Shown piece after piece: positions 1 through 12,100 of a stretch of DNA of 64,000 bases. The stretch lies in NCBI RefSeq assembly GCF_035083965.1, contig NC_089726.1:8561501-8625500 (forward strand), in the 5' to 3' direction. The first letter of the stretch is position 1. The number at the start of each line of letters is the position of its first letter. The notes under the pieces are model-generated. The model saw nothing but the letters and a program-made list of their open reading frames with translations. It did no database searches and was not told the origin of the DNA. The position numbers and the translations under genes were made by a program. The DNA is from Branchiostoma lanceolatum (lineage: Eukaryota; Chordata; Leptocardii; Amphioxiformes; Branchiostomatidae).

Positions 1-692
1 GCTCGGTTTATAATTACGGTGCGGAATCTATCGTCACCAGATCAGGTTTGCCACAACGGAATATTTGTCAATGGTTTTCCAGCTCCGCCGGTACTCTAAT
101 GATCTCTCATCTCTCGGTTTCCAGTGATTCCAGTAACGAAGTCGCGTCATAATTTTTGCTGGACGCCCACAGATGACAAAACTTCATCATCACTGGAAGT
201 CTAGCGATGAAGGCACCTTCGGTGCTGGACACCGAGTGATTACTAAGGAACTCGTGACCCCGGTACTTTTGCCACACAAATTATGGCTATCGTAAAACAT
301 GGACCGGAAGCTGTACATCATAAAATGAATGGATGAAGCCGGCCGCCCCCCTCCCCTTTCTGCAACCAGCCCTGTCGTCGCGTCGTGACTTGCCCACGAT
401 CAAATTATAAAGTTACACAACAAACTCATAATCAATAGTCAAAAACAAACCTTTAACTGCTTGAAGTTCTCCGGCCAGTCTCCAGAACTGACAAACGATG
501 ACATGATTTCTTCTGAGTACACGGAACAATCTTGAGATTACCTAACCGGCCCAAGTGTCTTCTGTGTTCAGCTCCTACAAAATTTGGCGCGAGATCTCAG
601 CTCAAATTTGTGAACTCTCGTCTTGACATCTCGCGATTTTTTGTCACGGCGAGACTCGCAATGAATGCAGGGAGTTGCGTAAGGTCACCAAG
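1..692. other. 5' flank and probable promoter of TIMM17
   Basis: No coding exon is supported here. The stretch ends at the TIMM17 start codon at 693, so its last part should hold the promoter and 5' untranslated region. There is a GC-rich patch near 338-375 (a CGGCCGCC-type run followed by C-rich sequence). I see no TATA box in a convincing position. Short reading frames in this stretch have no family resemblance. Confidence 0.5.
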
Positions 693-3112
693 ATGGAGGA
701 ATATGCACGTGAGCCATGGTGAGTTCGAGTTACATTTTCCACTTTTCCTACCGATAGAAATGATGTTTCAGAAATGTTGTTTATACGGAAAATAGCCAAG
801 GTAATAGGGATGAAACCTAAAGAATTTTGGGTCATCAGACTTCGTGGATATTGAGTAAAACCGGTTCGGAAGTCGTGATGTTTGGTGACCTGACGGGAGA
901 ACATGTACATGACGTCAGGGCAAGGAGGACTCAGGTTATAAATTGCCCATAAATTTTCTGTTGCAACCATGTGAAACCAAACATATGACAATAAATAAGG
1001 GCCGGTATTTTTATGTACAGCTCGTTTTTTATTATTGTCAGACTGGGTATCTTCCATGTCAATTTATGGTAATGTCTGGCCCAGATAAATTATTTGAGTC
1101 CCAAACACATGTAACGTAACTTATGTAGACTATAATAAAATAATTGTAGTGATCATGATCAGTTAAAACATGTTCGCTCCTATTTTTTCCCAGCCCGTAC
1201 AGAATCGTAGATGACTGTGGTGGTGCCTTCACCATGGGGGCCATCGGGGGAGGGGTGTTCCAGAGTATCAAAGGCTTCAGAAATGCTCCAGCGGTGAGTA
1301 CTAGTACCGTCTGCTTCAGATCAACCTGTGTGTGATCGAACTAAGTAGAGTTGATTCAGCCACGTAGGAACTCTGGCTCCAGTTTAGGCCACTCTTCAAT
1401 TCAGCTCACTGTCATCGCTGGTTTCTGGGGATGGTCCAGAGCCCAGTAAATGCTGAAATGTTTTGCGGTGCAGTGGTTAAATTTAACGTTTGTGGTTTTC
1501 ACAGTAACCTCTTCACCGAGACCTTAAAACTGTTCTGTCTTCTGCCTGTCTACTGGCATGATTTAACCATGAAGTAAAAGTAAATAAAAACTACCATGTA
1601 CACTCCATTTTCTTCCTACCACGAAATCAAATAGACATTTACAGTACTTGGTTATGTGCATGATCTGGCGTCCAATGCAAATTGTCCTGACAAATATGGG
1701 GTACCATTTATGGCAATGATCTAGTAATTGATTCTTTAAGCCTTTACCTTTAAAAGCTATCATGCCGATTTGAGCTCCTCATGAATAAACAAAGTTTCTA
1801 ACAAAATCGTGAATCCTCAAATTTTAAAGAAATTTATGTAGCAGAAGGTACTAATGTGCTCTCATGATGATGATGCAAGCTGCCATTATAATGATGTGAG
1901 GTGCCGTGGTAAGGCTCTAACATTGTGAAAGCGGTATGCTGTCTATAAGGATGTATTTTTCACACTGCTTGTTTGGTTGTCAGGGCTGGAGGCACAGAGC
2001 ACTGGGGAGTCTGACAGCTGTGAAGATGAGGGCACCAATTACAGGGGGTGAGTAAGGAAACTTGGGCTAGGTAACCTGCATGTTCAAAGCGTTGACATGT
2101 AGCAGACAAGAACCATATATATAGTTCCATATAGTTTGTGTTGTGCCTTTATTTAATCTAGGCACCTTTAAATATTTCATCCTGTCACAACATGTTTTTT
2201 TGTATTGCTTCAAAAGCAAAGATCAATACTGACAACTATTGTATTGATCTTTGCTTACAGTCATGGTTTTGGTAGCTAGAATGACAGTAACAAATAATTA
2301 AGACATGTATCTCATTTTTTATGTTTTTGTGTTATTTTCAGGAAACTTTGCCATCTGGGGTGGGCTGTTCTCAACGTTTGACTGTGGCATGGTGTATCTC
2401 AGAAAAAAGGAGGACCCATGGAACTCTATAGCTAGTGGTGCAGTCACAGGGGGAGTGCTGGCAGCAAGAAGTAAGTTGTCTGTCTGAAGTCAAATTGTGG
2501 AGAATTTTCCTGTTAGTGTAGTTAGCACATACAGGTATTGTTGATCTAAGTTACATATATGATGTACTTAGGATGACACACTTCGGCTGTTGGTTCAACA
2601 ATGACTGTAGTCAGGGTTTTACCAGGTTATGCACAGAAATTTGGAGTGCATTGTTTTAGACAACATCATTTCTAAAGGGATACAATCTTTAGCTAAGGCA
2701 TTTTAAGTTACTTGTGTTGGGATGATGTACATAAATGGACACTTTATGTGCTGCAGGGTAAAAGTAAAGTCCTATATAACACTTAATTAACAGGAAGTGC
2801 TTTTTCTTGCTTTCTCTTTACACATGTTGCCATACTTAGTCCAAGAGGTTGGGCAGCCAAGCTGTATCAGTCTGTTTCTTGTTTTCACACATCTAACATC
2901 TATTCCTACCCTTAACCTCAGGTGGTTGGGCAGCCATGGCAGGGTCAGCTGTGATTGGTGGAGTGCTGCTGGCGTTGATAGAAGGCGTGGGTATCCTCAT
3001 CACCAGGATGTCGGCAGAGCAGTTTAAACCCATCAGTCCAACCGAGATGGAGGATCCCTCCCAACTGCCACCCAAGGCACCGCCCTTTGGAGGGCAGCCG
3101 GCGTACCAATGA
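693..3112 (+). CDS. TIMM17: Mitochondrial import inner membrane translocase subunit Tim17
   Basis: Tim17 is a core subunit of the TIM23 complex, which moves presequence-bearing proteins across or into the mitochondrial inner membrane. Five exons join in frame: 693-718, 1194-1293, 1984-2047, 2342-2470 and 2922-3112 (510 nt, 169 residues, the usual length for animal Tim17). The product starts MEEYAREPC and carries the family's hallmark stretch around residues 13-43 ([29 protein letters not shown]). It also has the loop cysteine C78 that is expected to pair with C9, and glycine-rich hydrophobic segments fitting four membrane helices. The C-terminal tail is short and proline-rich and ends PAYQ. 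The second codon-pair break falls inside the C9 codon, and all splice sites are GT-AG. A polyadenylation signal AATAAA lies at 4030-4035. I see no damage. Assignment to the 17A or 17B type is not meaningful in an invertebrate. Confidence 0.96.
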
Positions 3113-4035
3113 TCACTGAACTGTTAGGGTTTTAACTAAAGGGATTAGGGAAAGGCTTTGTGTATAGATGTCAGATTCAACAAATGCTGAAAGAACGTCT
3201 CCATGTTCAGGAAAATTTGTTACTAGTAAATACAAGGACACTGTCACAAGCTTTGTGGATAGATATCTGATTAAACAAATGCAGAAAGAATATGTCCATG
3301 TTCAGGAAAATTTGGTAGAGACAAGGACATGAGCTTTGTGGATAGATGTCAGATTCAACAAATGCTGAAAGAACGTCTCTACGTTCAGGAAAATTTGGTA
3401 GATACAAGGACATGAGCTTTGTGGATAAACGTTACATTTAACAAATGCTGAAAGCACATTCACATTCAGGAAAATGTGTTAGAGATGGGGCGTGCAGCTT
3501 TCGAGTTGTTCTGTGTATTAGACGAAATGTGTGTGGTCACTTAAACCCTTATGCATTTTGATGTGAAATGCTAAACAGAAACATTCTCCCCATTCCTTGG
3601 TACCTTACCAGTTCTGCTGCAAAGTTTGGTCACCATTGCTATTAGAGATTGCTGTAGTACAAGCTTTCTTCTGTCTATGCGACGTATTGTAAAGTAGTCT
3701 TATTCTTTTGGAAGAGAAGGAACACTTGTATTCATCAAAGTTAATATTTTCTGTTTTTCTCACTTGAATGCATGCAGTGAATGTACAAAAGGTGTACTTG
3801 CTATAATGATATACATAGCATTTTGTATACAAAGAATCTGAAACTAAAACCTTAAAAAATATCTAGGTAGCTGATAATGTTTTATTCAAAATATGACACT
3901 GTGCATACAAAAGTGTAATTGACCAATTCTAATACACGAACATATTGTACAAAATCACATTGTATACTAGTCATGAACATGTGAAATTAGTACATCAGAT
4001 CTTGCTTAGTCTGAAAACAACAAAAGTACAATAAA
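3113..4035 (+). other. TIMM17 3' untranslated region and polyadenylation signal
   Basis: The stretch after the stop codon at 3112 has no coding support. It includes a small minisatellite (3155-3486, listed separately) and ends with AATAAA at 4030-4035. The next signal, on the other strand (AATAAA read from 4079 down to 4070), belongs to the convergent oxidoreductase gene, so the two transcripts should end within about 50 bp of each other. Confidence 0.6.
3155..3486 (+). repeat. Four-unit minisatellite in the TIMM17 3' UTR
   Basis: Four diverged copies of an 83-95 bp unit start at 3155, 3250, 3333 and 3416, each opening GCTTTGTG and containing CAGATTCAAC-like and TTCAGGAAAAT blocks. Copies 2 and 3 are the same length (83 bp). 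The unit has no convincing reading frame; the minus-strand frame through it is a by-product of the repetition. Confidence 0.85.
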
Positions 4036-4102
4036 GTTTCATTTAACTCAGTGCAATGCTGGAATTTACTTTATTTATTTCTTCATTTTGGGTACTGTCA
4101 AG

Positions 4103-4402
4103 CTAGACTGACTCCCAAGGGAGTCCAAATACATAAAGTACTCCCCGCACCGAAGGTGCATAAGGCGGCGCCCATCTCCGTTTCTGCAGCCCTGGGCCAC
4201 ACAACTTTGTGCAAGTCACTACAGCTAGTCCACTGGTAGTGGAGTGTGTAACTTCCATACGCTTTCTCAAATGCTGAGTGCTAAGCAGAGAAAGCATGTA
4301 TGCACCATTTTTTTAGTCTTTGGTATGACCCGGCCGGGGTTTGAACTCACGACCTACCGCATGCAAGGCGAACACTCTACCCACTAGGCCATTGCACCTG
4401 TC
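4103..4402 (-). mobile_element. tRNA-derived SINE-like element
   Basis: Read on the minus strand, the element starts near 4402 with GGTGCAATGGCCTAGTGGG. This is a recognisable RNA polymerase III A box, followed by a B box (GAGTTCAAACC, about 4355-4345) and a tRNA-Ala-like anticodon region with TGC in the loop position. The stem pairs imperfectly and there is no free tRNA end; a roughly 200-bp non-tRNA body follows, so this is a SINE and not a tRNA gene. The body contains GACTTGCAC and GTGTGGCCC, vaguely like the conserved core of some ancient SINE classes; that similarity is weak. It lies in the 3' untranslated part of the oxidoreductase gene, same strand. Confidence 0.7.
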
Positions 4403-4621
4403 CATGTATATACATCACACAAATTGAGAAAATAAGTTTAATTCCTACTCATTCCTTTGAAGATTATTAAGTGCACAACAGAATAATTGATTTGAACTAT
4501 CACTGCAGATCATGTCCTGTTTGGCCATAAGAAACTAGTTTGTAAAAATTTACACTTATGGCTCACTTCAGACTCTAATTATACAGACATGACGTTGCTG
4601 TTTCTCTGACATGTCTGACTT

Positions 4622-7600
4622 CTATCTAACCTCCAACACTACTTTGCCGGTTGATTTTCTGTCCATGATGAACTTGAAGGCCTCGTTGACCTGTGGAAAC
4701 AATTACAGAATTCCATCAGCATCAGGAATCTTATTAAACCTCCCTGCTATGGGCTTGATCATGCACCATGTTTGTACTGGTTTTTGTATAAGTTGGCAGA
4801 AAAGGCGTTAAACATAGTTTCAAAGCACAATCTATCTAAATAACTTTTCTGTCTGCAATATTCTATGGTAGGACCAGTGTATTAGGGAGCTTTAGGCATC
4901 AGCATCAAACACGTTAAAGTACCCAACACACTAATCGAGAAGAGTATGGGTGACCCTGTGTGCTTCACTAAATACGCAGGTCTTTGCAAAGCCGCCTTTG
5001 AGATGAAGGTGAACAAGGTGAAGACTATAAGCTATCGAAAAAGCAGTATGCTTCATCTCAAGAATTATTCTTTTGAGTTCAACTGAAGAAGAAGACATAA
5101 ACAAATTAGACTTTCGAAAATAATGGATTAATAGATAAAATGTGTATATAAGTACCTGCTCCAGCTTTAATGTTGTTGGCTGTGGTGGCCCCTTTATTTT
5201 CCGCTCTTCCATAAGCGCCAAAGAATCTTTCACTGTCTGCCGTAACACTCCAGTATTTTTTCTGTGTGTATGAAACATGCAGCATTATAAAAAGACATTT
5301 GCAGGGTCAAATCATTCATTCATCTAATCAACAGGAAGTGCTGTGTGATTCATTGAAGTTTCTACTTTGCTTTACTTAAGGATGTATCTCACAGGACTGC
5401 CCAAAATGCATTCTTAAAGTTAGCGCAAACTGGCATGTAGTCAAGTGAGATACCTGTCAAATCCCACATGCCTTTGGAAACAAAAACCAACTCCCCTATG
5501 GAAAGACCGTAAGTGTGCACTCTCATCACTTCTAAATGTATACAAAATGAAGGACATCTGCGTAGGTCTCAGTTCAAATACCAACTTTACTGCCTTAAAC
5601 TCACATGGCATATTTTCCCCAGTACAGTCCCGATGCACTTATGTTCTTCACCAGTAGGATGTTGGCTGGGATTTTGGGGATGTCTCCTCCAGCGAACCCT
5701 GCCACCAAAATACGACCCTCCCAGGCTAGGCTGCAGGAAATAGTATTAAAATTAAACTTTTCGTGTTTTGAAACATTCTCTGCAAGTTTGTTATAAAGTA
5801 AAACTGATTGCAAAGACCAATTGACAAATTCAATTCCAGACCTGTAGGTTTGGCATTTTAAGTGCACGTTACATCAAAATCTTCTGTTACAGAGCTACAG
5901 TCTTGGACTCAAAAAAGGCATTTTAATACGAAACTTTCTTGACCACTTCCTAGTACAATGTATTTGAGTTTGCCGTGGCTTTGATCTATTATAAAATGCT
6001 ACGTTAAAAACGTTTACCTTTCTTGCCTTAAGGTAGCATGTCCTTAGGAAGAATAGACTACAACTTTTTGCAACTGACCTGAATCAACTAGCTTGCAGGC
6101 CCACACTCTCTTGCAAAAATATAATTCACCAATGTATCCTAAGAGATGACAAATCAAAACTATTCATTGTCAAAAAGGAATATCGTGTAAGATGAAGCAT
6201 ACCTTTTCAGACTATCTTCAAATACTTTTCCGCCGACTGCATCTAAGGCGACGTCACACCCCCTCCCCTGGGTGATCTCCTTCACCCTGTCCCTGATGCT
6301 GTCCTGACTGTAGTCGATGGTGTGCTGTGCACCTCTGCTGACCACAAACTCACACTTCTCCCTGCTCCCTGCTGCTCCTATCACCTGGTCGAGGGGTTAC
6401 ATGGACTGAAAAGTTGTTGGTATGCTTTTTCAATATAGCGTCATGTGTTGATGCTGTATTGAGGCACTCTTTATTTCAATGGTGCTATATTCTATTGACT
6501 CTACAGTTGCATGGGCTCTATCTTAACACATTTCTGTATGTCAGCTAAGATGTATCCACACATTTGCAATGGTTGGAATTAATATCCACTGCATATTCAA
6601 ATGTCCCTCTCAACTTCTTAACTGTCACTTTTCTGAAATATTAGAAAGAACTAGATGTTCAGCAAAGTGTGAATCATTGCAGAATAATCTAACATGGTTT
6701 GAAGACTTACAGTAGCACCTAGAGCGTGTGCTGACAGGTCCACCACAGCTGTACCCAGAGCACCTGCAGCAGCTGTCACTAACACGGTCTCTCTGGAACA
6801 AACAAACAACAAACAATGATTACCTGCATAAAAATGAGAGGTATTGTTTTAACTCCGTTTTTTGTGTGCATGCGCAATATCCCATGACCCTCAGGATGGA
6901 TTGCAATGACATTTGGTAGGTGTGTCTCCTGGTGGCCAACCTTGGTACTGCAGCAGAATTTTTGTCCTGGACATAATGTTACTTGTGTGTTGTCATGACA
7001 TGTGGTGCTTCTCAGCCATCTCATTTCACAGCTCTTCTTCAGAACACTGATTACTTTGCTAACACATTGATTAGTTTGCTAACACATGGATTACTTTACC
7101 TGTATAGCAATGAAAAAGGAAATGTGTATTACCCTGGTTGTAAGTTTGCTCTTCTGGTCAGACCCATGAATGCTGTTCCGTAGGAAACTGGCACAGCAGC
7201 TGCTGTGGTGTATGTGACTGAGTCAGGTAGGTGGAACAGAGTCTACATGGTAAAGAGATGGTAAACATGATACAGAACAGTTAGGACACTGCACATTGTC
7301 TTGCATATACATTATACATGTACTGCAGCATATATACACATGTATCAAACTTCTGCAACATTGCAGCAGCCCTTTCTGGTGTGTTGGGTAAGTGAATTTG
7401 TTACACTACTCAAAGCCAACTCAGTATAAAGGGGACTGAAATAGTATGATGTGGTATTACCTCAGTATTAAGCACTGTTGTATGTTTGTAAAGACTTAAA
7501 TATCTTAAGATGGATCATACTTTCTTTACAGTGTCTCTCACCGTATTATTTTTTATCATGGGAAGTGTCATTATTGAAATACAATATAGAACATAACCAG

Positions 7601-8835
7601 AAGTTATGTGTAAGTATGGAAAGTTTCATACCTTCTCATTGACCAGGCACTCTTCTGCATAACTGCCACTGGGCGTGGGCATTCCTACCACTCTGTCTCC
7701 CTTAGTTAAAGTTAAAAACATATATAAAGAACATTTTCTTATGCAGAAAGACATCAGCATTCAGCAATGATAAGCATTTCTAAGCACTGTAAGGAAAACT
7801 ATACTGGGAGTTTCCTTGTACTTGGAGACATAACTTGCACAATGCCTCTTAAAATCCTAATGAAACAAGAAACCTTCACAAGAACATGTGAACGCTTTAG
7901 AAGATGCATGGGAACTTTCCAAGTTAACAAAATTCTGTAATTTGTATAAGCTGGTATGTGATTAATCACACACTTAGTCATACCTCCTTAAAAGCTGTCA
8001 CACCCTCTCCAACTGCCATGACATCTCCAGCCATTTCAAACCCTGGAAGCAAAAACATACAATGTGTATCATTGCATCCAGGTCTGAACAATTGTAGGTA
8101 ATTGAAGTACATGTAATACATCTTGACTGATGACATGATGAAAAAACTATGTGTTCACTGCTGTAAAAATTATACATACAGCCGATCACTGTTAAGCGAA
8201 AAAAGTTGACAACTAGCATTTGTTAAGTATCCAGAGAGCATACAAGGTGAAATGAGCATTTCAAATATGTAAAAGTTTATAGAAAATAAGATGATTCTTG
8301 TACTGATTTACCTGGTACAAAGGGCAGTTCAGGTCTCTCCTGGTATGCACCAGCCACCATCAAGATGTCTGCAAAGTTGATGCCAGCACTGTGGACTGCA
8401 ACTTTCACCTGTAACATTATAATACAATACAATACAAGGAAAGGCTTTCCCAATTGTACAACTACAACTATAAGTTATACTAGAGTATAAGTGGGAAATA
8501 TTGAAGGACGCAAAATGATAAAAGCTGAAAGTCATACCATGCCTTTTGGAAGTTTTCCCACAGGTGGAAGGTCCTGTACTTCCATTGGAGACTTGAGTTT
8601 GTGGCAGACAGCTGCCTTGTACCCCCTCTGCTGTAAGGCGAATGGTTTCACCCATCTTTGGTCTCTGTACTGCTGCTTGCAACTTTGCAAGGACCTGGAA
8701 GGCCAAAGGAAAACATAGAATAACTTGCAATTTCAGATCGATAAAAGGTTTATTTAGCGGTTGTTCATAAAGTAAGACGAGCAGTAGCTGTGGCAACTGC
8801 TGGAGGGTCTTATACTTAAGCACCAGTACTCACAT
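4622..8835 (-). CDS. Quinone oxidoreductase, zeta-crystallin type (MDR superfamily)
   Basis: This is a predicted NADPH-dependent quinone/enone reductase closest to quinone oxidoreductase-like protein 2. Exons on the minus strand: 8835-8834, 8694-8538, 8408-8312, 8042-7984, 7700-7632, 7242-7133, 6792-6711, 6384-6203, 5730-5605, 5261-5156 and 4690-4622 (1059 nt, 352 residues, matching the family). Visible motifs are the GroES-like substrate domain ([10 protein letters not shown] near residue 65), the Rossmann-fold loop [10 protein letters not shown] at about 172-181, and the family run GGRILV-like/[13 protein letters not shown] in exon 9. No zinc ligands are seen, as expected for this branch. 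The ATG is split by the first intron (AT at 8835-8834, G at 8694); residues 1-28 are basic and could be a mitochondrial targeting peptide. Start choice is the least certain part. A minus-strand AATAAA lies at 4079-4070. Confidence 0.9.
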
Positions 8836-9059
8836 TGTTGGCAGGTGTAGATATTAGATTCAGGTGGGAGGGGGGCGTGGTACCAGTAACCCTTACCATG
8901 AAACCAAGAGTCAAGTCAAACCCCTTTTCCAAGCAGAGCAGCCGCTTAAACTGATACAAACTATGTGTACAAATATCTTGGACACGGGGTCCTCATGTTT
9001 GGATAATAAATCATGCACAAACCTCAGAACACACACTTGTGACCGTGCAGCCGAAAAAC
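8836..9059. promoter_or_regulatory. Oxidoreductase-side half of a split bidirectional promoter
   Basis: This short gap lies between the proposed oxidoreductase start (minus strand) and the target duplication of the 21-kb foldback element. The reading frame through it has no family match. Together with 30111-30390 it would have formed a gap of about 0.5 kb between two divergent genes before the element inserted. No individual binding site is claimed. Confidence 0.4.
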
Positions 9060-9067
9060 TTCTTTGC
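9060..9067. repeat. Left target-site duplication of the foldback element
   Basis: The 8-bp direct repeat TTCTTTGC lies immediately outside the left terminal inverted repeat. An identical copy is at 30103-30110, immediately outside the right terminus. A perfect 8-bp duplication at both outer edges is strong evidence that the whole 21 kb between them moved as one unit. Confidence 0.88.
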
Positions 9068-9178
9068 GGTTACGGGAGCATAGAACTTGTACCATTTATG
9101 CAAATAATATCCTAATACATATGCAAATATTTATCTTCCTAATTGTAATGATAGTATATATTAACCGTCAACAACCTT
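9068..9178 (+). repeat. Left terminal inverted repeat of the foldback element
   Basis: Starts GGTTACGGGAGCATAG and is AT-rich afterwards. It pairs with the reverse complement of 29990-30102 with a few small gaps. It contains two exact ATGCAAAT octamers at 9098-9105 and 9121-9128, 23 bp apart. Confidence 0.85.
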
Positions 9179-12100
9179 TTGAATCATGAAGAAACCATGA
9201 AGAAACCTTGAGATTCATAGAGAAACCTTGAAATTCATGGAGAAACCTTGAGATTCGTGGACAAACCTTGAGATTCGTGGAGAAACCTTGAGAATCATGG
9301 AAAAACCTTGAGATTCATGGAGAAACCTTGAGATTCATAAAGAAACCTTGCGAAACCTTGAGATTCATGGAGAAACCTTGAGAAACCTTGAGATTCATGG
9401 AGAAACCTTGAGAAACCTTGAGATTCATGGAGAAACCTTGAGATTCATGGAGAAACCTTGAGATTCATGGAGAAACCTTGAGATTCATGGAGAAACCTTG
9501 AGAAACCTTGAGATTCATGGAGAAACCTTGAGATTCATGGAGAAACCTTGAGATTCATGGAGAAACCTTGAGATTCATGGAGAAACCTTGAGATTCATGG
9601 AGAAACCTTGAGATTCATGGAGAAACCCTGAGATTCATGGAGAAACCTTGAGATTCATGGAGAAACCTTGAGATTCATGGAGAAACCTTGAGAAACCTTG
9701 AGATTCATGGAGAAACCTTGAGATTCATGGAGAAATCTTGATATTCATGGAGAAACCTTGAGAAACTTGAGATTCATGGAGAAACCTTGAGATTCATGGA
9801 GAAACCTTGAAAACCTTGAGATTCATGGAGAAACCTTGAGAAACCTTAAGATTCATGGAGAAACCTTGAGAAACCTAGAGATTCATGGAGAAACCTTGAG
9901 ATTCGTGAAGAAACCTTGAGATTCATAAAGAAACCTTGAGAAACCTTGAGATTCATGGAGAAACCTTGAGAAACCTTGAGATTCATGGAGAAACCTTGAA
10001 ATTCATAGAGAAACCTTGAGATTCATAAAGAAACCTTGAGATTCATGGAGAAACCTTGAGATTCATGGAGAAACCTTGAGATTCATGGAGAAACCTTAAG
10101 ATTCATGGAGAAACCTTGAGATTCATGGAGAAACCTTGAGATTCATGGAGAAACCTTGAGATTCATGGAGAAACCTTGCGATTCATGGAGAAACCTTGAG
10201 ATTCATGGAGAAACCTTGAGAAAACTTGATATTCATGGAGAAACCTTGAGAAACCTTGAGATTCATGGAGAAACCTTGAGATTCATGGAGAAACCTTGAG
10301 AAACCTTGAGATTCATGGAGAAACCTTGAGATTCATGGAGAAACCTTGAGAAACCTTGAGATTCATGGAGAAACCTTGAGATTCATGGAGAAACCTTGAG
10401 ATTCATGGAGAAACCTTGAGATTCATGGAGAAACCCTGAGATTCATGGAGAAACCTTAAGATTCATGGAGAAACATTGAGATTCGTGAAGAAACCTTGAG
10501 ATTCATAAAGAAACCTTGAGAAACCTTGAGATTCATGGAGAAACCTTGAGAAACCTTGAGATTCATGGAGAAACCTTGAAATTCATAGAGAAACCTTGAG
10601 ATTCATAAAGAAACCTTGAGATTCATGGAGAAACCTTGAGATTCATGGAGAAACCTTGAGATTCATGGAGAAACCTTGAGATTCATGGAGAAACCTTGAG
10701 ATTCATGGAGAAACCTTGAGATTCATGGAGAAACCTTGCGATTCATGGAGAAACCTTGAGATTCATGGAGAAACCTTGAGAAAACTTGATATTCATGGAG
10801 AAACCTTGAGAAACCTTGAGATTCATGGAGAAACCTTGAGATTCATGGAGAAACCTTGAGAAACCTTGAGATTCATGGAGAAACCTTGAGATTCATGGAG
10901 AAACCTTGAGAAACCTTGAGATTCATGGAGAAACCTTGAGATTCATGGAGAAACCTTGAGATTCGTGGAGAGACCTTGAGATTCATGGAGAAACCCTGAG
11001 ATTCATGGAGAAACCTTAAGATTCATGGAGAAACATTGAGATTCGTGAAGAAACCTTGAGATTCATAAAGAAACCTTGAGAAACCTTGAGATTCATGGAG
11101 AAACCTTGAGAAACCTTGAGATTCATGGAGAAACCTTGAAATTCATAGAGAAACCTTGAGATTCATAAAGAAACCTTGAGATTCATGGAGAAACCTTGAG
11201 ATTAATGGAGAAACCTTGAGATTCATGGAGAAACCTTGAGATTCATGGAGAAACCTTGAGATTCATGGAGAAACCTTGAGATTTATGGAGAAACCTTGAG
11301 ATTCATGGAGAAACCTTGCGATTCATGGAGAAACCTTGAGATTCATGGAGAAACCTTGAGAAAACTTGATATTCACGGAGAAACCTTGAGAAACCTTGAG
11401 ATTCATGGAGAAACCTTGAGATTCATGGAGAAACCTTGAGAAACCTTGAGATTCATGGAGAAACCTTGAGATTCATGGAGAAACCTTGAGAAACCTTGAG
11501 ATTCATGGAGAAACCTTGAGATTCATGGAGAAACCTTGAGATTCATGGAGAAACCTTGAGATTCATGGAGATACCTTGAGACTCATGGAGAAACCTTGAG
11601 ATTCATTGAGAAACCCTGAGATTCATGGAGAAACCTTGAGACTCATGGAGAAACCTTGAGATTCATGGAGAAACCTTGAGAAACCTTGAGATTCATGGAG
11701 AAACCTTGAGAAACCTTGAGATTCATGGAGAAACCTTGAGATTCATGGAGAAACCTTGAGATTCATGGAGAAACCTTGAGAAACTTGAGATTCATGGAGA
11801 AACCTTGAGATTCATGGAGAAACCTTGAGATTCATAAAGAAACCTTGAGAAACTTGAGATTCATGGAGAAACCTTGAGATTCATGGAGAAACCTTGAGAA
11901 ACCTTGATATTCGTGGAGAAACCTTGAGATTCAAGGAGAAACCTTGAGATTCATGGAGAAACCTTGAGATTCATGGAGAAACCTTGAGAATCTTGGAGAT
12001 TCATGGAGAAACCTTGATATTCGTGCAGAAACCTGGAGAAAACTTGAGATTAATAGAGAAACCTTGAGAAACCTTGAGAATCATGGAGAAACCTTGAGAA

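Noticed and set aside
4320..4402. tRNA-Ala gene on the minus strand
   Set aside because: The anticodon stem and acceptor end do not pair properly and a 200-bp body follows, which fits a tRNA-derived SINE.
8329..8823. 164-residue minus-strand open frame
   Set aside because: It reads through introns in a frame different from the spliced oxidoreductase; the exon frame with [12 protein letters not shown] is supported by phase and similarity.
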